Below are positions 5,353 to 7,473 of a stretch of 7,473 nt of DNA, piece after piece. Both the position numbers and the translations under genes were made by a program. The notes under the pieces are model-generated. The model was not told the origin of the DNA. It made no database searches and worked only from the letters and a program-made list of their open reading frames with translations. Within the stretch, counting starts at the first letter, position 1; every line of letters starts with the position of its first letter. The stretch covers positions 1 to 7,473 of the forward strand of contig CALAFO010000087.1 of the NCBI GenBank assembly GCA_937892545.1, read 5' to 3'. Source of the stretch: Scatosoma sp002474405. GTDB taxonomy: Bacteria; Bacillota; Clostridia; Christensenellales; Borkfalkiaceae.

Positions 5353-7329
5353 TTATTTTTCAATCACCGGAAGCGTAACCTCCGTCGTGCCGAAATCGTA
5401 AAATTTCGTGGTTTTTCTGTTGTCCGGTTGTCCGTCATTTTTTACGTCTATGTATGCCAGCAGCCCGTTCACTATTTTTAATTGCACGCTCGAATACGTA
5501 GAGTAATCTCCCTCGCCGAAATAAGCGTTTGTTTTTATTCCGCCTTTATATTCGTAAACGCCGCTCTTATAGCTGAACATCCGGAAATAATCCGAAAAAT
5601 CGGGGCACATACAGGAATAATTCATCGTAATGGGAATGCCGTTCCGCATATACACGCTCGCACACGCCAATTCCGTCTTTCCGTTCGACATTTTATACGC
5701 GCCGTCCGCCCCTATGTAGCAATACAATTCGAAAGAACCTATATTATAATATCCGCCCGCTTCGGTTGCTTTCTGAACGGCATAAGACTTCGTCGTTCTG
5801 TAAGCCGTATAAGCGGTAAAATTCTTATACGAAGTATAATTAAACGCTTTTCTCCACCCCGCCTCGTCCACTTTTTCCGACTTCAGCGCGTCAAAATCCG
5901 TATCCGCCGTCAGCACCACGCGGGTGTTGTTTCCATCGTCGGTACCTCCCGACGTCGGCAGCGTTATCGCCGTCGTGCCGAAATCGTAAAATTTCGTATT
6001 TTCCTTATTTCCGCCCGAATCTTCCACGCTAACATACGCTACCAAGCCGTTTACCAGTTTCAATTCAACTTTTACGAATACGGCTTTGTCTCCGCCCGTG
6101 CCGAAATAATCGTTCGTTTCCAGTCCCGCGCCTTCGTACACATAAGATTTTTTCGTTTCGTCATACGTAAAATCCGCAAAAAACGCCGTAAAATTCGGAC
6201 ACATGCACGAATAATTCATCATCAGCGGAAGTCCGTCCCGCATATAAGTTTCACTCGTAAGCGGCCATTCCACCACCTGCCCGTCCGAAATTCCCATATA
6301 TTTTTCGTTTGCGTCTTTGTATACGTACATATCCATCGAATCGTCGCCAACCACGCCGAAAAATCCCATACCGTCCGTCGCTTTCTGCACCGCGTAAAAA
6401 TCGGGCGTTGCATAATACGCATACGCCGTAAAATTCTTATACGAAGCCGCGTTAAACGCTTTCGCCCACCCCGCGGCGTTCACTCTGTCCGATTCCAGCG
6501 CCGCAAAATCCGTATCCGCCGTTAATACCACGCCGGGCTGATTGTCGTCTCCCGTATTATCGCCGGTATTATCGCCGGTATTGTCGCCCGTGTTGTCGCC
6601 GCCGTTGTTCGTCATGCCGTCGGGCAGCGTAATCGCGGTTGTGCCTATATCGTAATACGAAACTTTCGTTTCCAGCGATGTTTTTGCGTCGCCTTCGCCC
6701 GTAGCCGTCGTCATGATATACCCCGCAAACAATCCGCCCGCGATTTTAATCGTTGCCGTGCCCTGTCCTTCTACTTCATATAAGTAACCTTTTGCGGTTT
6801 CGTCGTAAGTAACTTTATCGAAAGCAATCGTCTGCGCCAGCTGGCTCACGGGAGTAATCCCCATATCGCCCGAAACGATATACTCGAATTCGGAATGATC
6901 CGCCATATCGTAGGCGCTCTCGGTGGTTTTCGCGCCGTTTTCGAAATTCACGCCGTAAGCAGCCCATACGTCGTTCGATTTCGCAAAATACACGTCATGC
7001 TGCTCGTCGTTTCCGTTGCCGTTTTTCGTGAACGTCGAATAATACACCTTATTTCCGGCGTATTTGTACACGATTTTTTCCTGCGAGCTCTGCCCGCCCG
7101 TCGTACGCGTTTCTTCCGTTTTCATCGTAAAATTCGTAAATTTCGAAACGTCGAACGCCGCTTTCCACGCCGCCTCGTCTTTCACCTGTTCCGATTTCAC
7201 GTCCGAAACGTCGGTATTTCCGTCGATTTTGTTTCCGTCGGTTTTACCGCACGCGGAAAACGCCGAAACGCACAGCGCCGCCGAAAGAGCACACACGCCG
7301 AATTTTTTGAAAAAGCCACCCGATTTCAT
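5353..7329 (-). CDS. Secreted lipoprotein with three repeated domains, function unknown
   Basis: I do not recognise this 658-residue protein as a named family. It begins with a lipoprotein signal peptide (FFKKFGVCALSAALCVSAFSAC, Cys27 lipidated), so it should be anchored on the outer face of the membrane. After an Asp/Asn/Lys spacer come three related domains, at about 43-237, 266-459 and 470-655. Each opens with a W-x-x-A-F plus N-F-T pattern and ends with Y-D-[FI]-G-T-T-x-[IV]-T-L-P. Copies 2 and 3 also share VVLTADTDF, YAVQKAT, MNYSCMCP (Cys375/377 and Cys573/575) and LVNGL/IVNGL-AY. Copy 1 lacks the cysteine motif. A D-N-T-G repeat links copies 1 and 2. The domain ending resembles that of LolA/LppX-like half-barrel lipoproteins, which bind lipids, but this is a guess. 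The ATG at 7329 has AAGGAG 8 nt upstream (7338-7343). The gene is convergent with the regulator and need not be functionally tied to the sugar operon. Confidence 0.88.
   Translation of the reverse strand: MKSGGFFKKFGVCALSAALCVSAFSACGKTDGNKIDGNTDVSDVKSEQVKDEAAWKAAFDVSKFTNFTMKTEETRTTGGQSSQEKIVYKYAGNKVYYSTFTKNGNGNDEQHDVYFAKSNDVWAAYGVNFENGAKTTESAYDMADHSEFEYIVSGDMGITPVSQLAQTIAFDKVTYDETAKGYLYEVEGQGTATIKIAGGLFAGYIMTTATGEGDAKTSLETKVSYYDIGTTAITLPDGMTNNGGDNTGDNTGDNTGDNTGDDNQPGVVLTADTDFAALESDRVNAAGWAKAFNAASYKNFTAYAYYATPDFYAVQKATDGMGFFGVVGDDSMDMYVYKDANEKYMGISDGQVVEWPLTSETYMRDGLPLMMNYSCMCPNFTAFFADFTYDETKKSYVYEGAGLETNDYFGTGGDKAVFVKVELKLVNGLVAYVSVEDSGGNKENTKFYDFGTTAITLPTSGGTDDGNNTRVVLTADTDFDALKSEKVDEAGWRKAFNYTSYKNFTAYTAYRTTKSYAVQKATEAGGYYNIGSFELYCYIGADGAYKMSNGKTELACASVYMRNGIPITMNYSCMCPDFSDYFRMFSYKSGVYEYKGGIKTNAYFGEGDYSTYSSVQLKIVNGLLAYIDVKNDGQPDNRKTTKFYDFGTTEVTLPVIEK
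5365..7203 (-). repeat. Three tandem protein-domain repeats inside the lipoprotein gene
   Basis: Copy 1 is encoded at about 6619-7203, copy 2 at 5953-6534 and copy 3 at 5365-5922. Comparing the first 52 aligned residues of copies 2 and 3 (from VVLTADTDF to YAVQKAT), I count 37 identities by hand. Copy 1 keeps the W-x-x-A-F start and the GTTAITLP ending but differs in the middle, where it has no Cys-Met-Cys motif. This indicates an old duplication followed by a more recent one producing copies 2 and 3. Confidence 0.85.
6554..6601. repeat. 12-bp tandem repeat encoding the Asn-Thr-Gly-Asp linker
   Basis: Four 12-bp units, GTATTATCGCCG twice, then GTATTGTCGCCC and GTGTTGTCGCCG, encode a flexible repeated D-N-T-G linker between domain copies 1 and 2 of the lipoprotein. 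Because the unit is a multiple of three, gain or loss of copies would change linker length without breaking the frame. Confidence 0.85.
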
Positions 7330-7362
7330 ATTATTTTCTCCTTCTTTCCGCAGCGGCTTCGG

Positions 7363-7473
7363 CTTGTTTTAACTTATCCGGTTATCCGTCGGGATAAGTT
7401 AAAACAAGGGGCGCGCCCCTTGTTTTAACTTATCCGGTTATCCGTCGGGATAAGTTAAAACAAGGGGCGCGCC
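7363..7473. repeat. Tandem array of a 56-bp palindromic unit, cut by the window edge
   Basis: Nearly two identical copies of a 56-bp unit start at 7363 and 7419. Each has a left arm CTTGTTTTAACTTATCC, a 12-nt loop, and a perfectly matching right arm ending in GTTAAAACAAG. A perfect 12-bp GC palindrome, GGGGCGCGCCCC (7408-7419), follows. The second unit stops after GGGGCGCGCC at the last base. The array begins 34 bp upstream of the lipoprotein ATG, so it may lie in its promoter or leader. It codes for nothing evident. T-runs do not follow the long hairpin cleanly on either strand, so it is not a standard intrinsic terminator. It could be a regulatory or dispersed repeat, or partly an assembly effect at a contig end. 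Confidence 0.9.

Noticed and set aside
5145..5363. Minus-strand frame of 72 codons crossing the terminator
   Set aside because: It runs through the terminator hairpin and the 3' end of the regulator gene, has no convincing ribosome binding site and no recognisable product.
5482..6525. Open plus-strand frame of 347 codons opposite the lipoprotein gene
   Set aside because: The translation is Arg/Ile/His-rich with no domain, and there is no ribosome binding site. It mirrors the domain repeats of the real gene on the other strand and is a by-product of its codon usage.
7363..7473. CRISPR array
   Set aside because: The units are directly adjacent and identical throughout, with no unique spacers, and no cas gene is visible.

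Overview
The window reads as part of a chromosome from a Gram-positive anaerobe, most likely a Clostridia-type Bacillota. This is an inference from several features: LplB/LplC-type sugar permeases without their own ATPase gene, lipoprotein signal peptides on the exported proteins, strong GGAGG-type ribosome binding sites, and AT-rich promoters next to moderately GC-rich genes. Species cannot be named from the sequence alone.

Positions 1-3881 hold a four-gene, minus-strand operon, transcribed right to left. First comes a GH130 beta-mannoside phosphorylase-like enzyme (2847-3881), then an LplB-type permease (1912-2859), an LplC-type permease (953-1897), and a lipoprotein sugar-binding protein that runs off the left edge (1-927). 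The genes overlap by 13 bp or are separated by only 14 and 25 bp. The layout fits import of an oligosaccharide, probably a beta-mannoside, followed by phosphorolysis in the cytoplasm. The energising ATPase is not in the window; for this transporter class it is commonly encoded elsewhere.

Positions 3882-4209 are an AT-rich divergent control region. It carries a readable promoter for each direction, paired 11-bp-spaced motifs at both promoters, and several repeated TTTTAGTT/AGCTAAA words. The plus-strand gene 4210-5265 encodes a LacI-family regulator that probably controls the operon, and it ends at a strong hairpin terminator (5289-5327). Its DNA-binding domain is joined to the sensor domain by an unusually short linker lacking the usual hinge helix sequence.

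Positions 5353-7329 (minus strand, convergent with the regulator) encode a 658-residue lipoprotein of unknown function. It is built from three copies of a domain of about 190 residues; copies 2 and 3 share a Cys-Met-Cys motif. A short Asn-Thr-Gly-Asp repeat links copies 1 and 2. Immediately upstream, from 7363 to the right edge, lies a nearly perfect tandem array of a 56-bp unit. Each unit contains a 17-bp-arm inverted repeat and a 12-bp GC palindrome. The array is cut by the window edge. The triplicated lipoprotein and the palindromic array are the least explained parts of the window.
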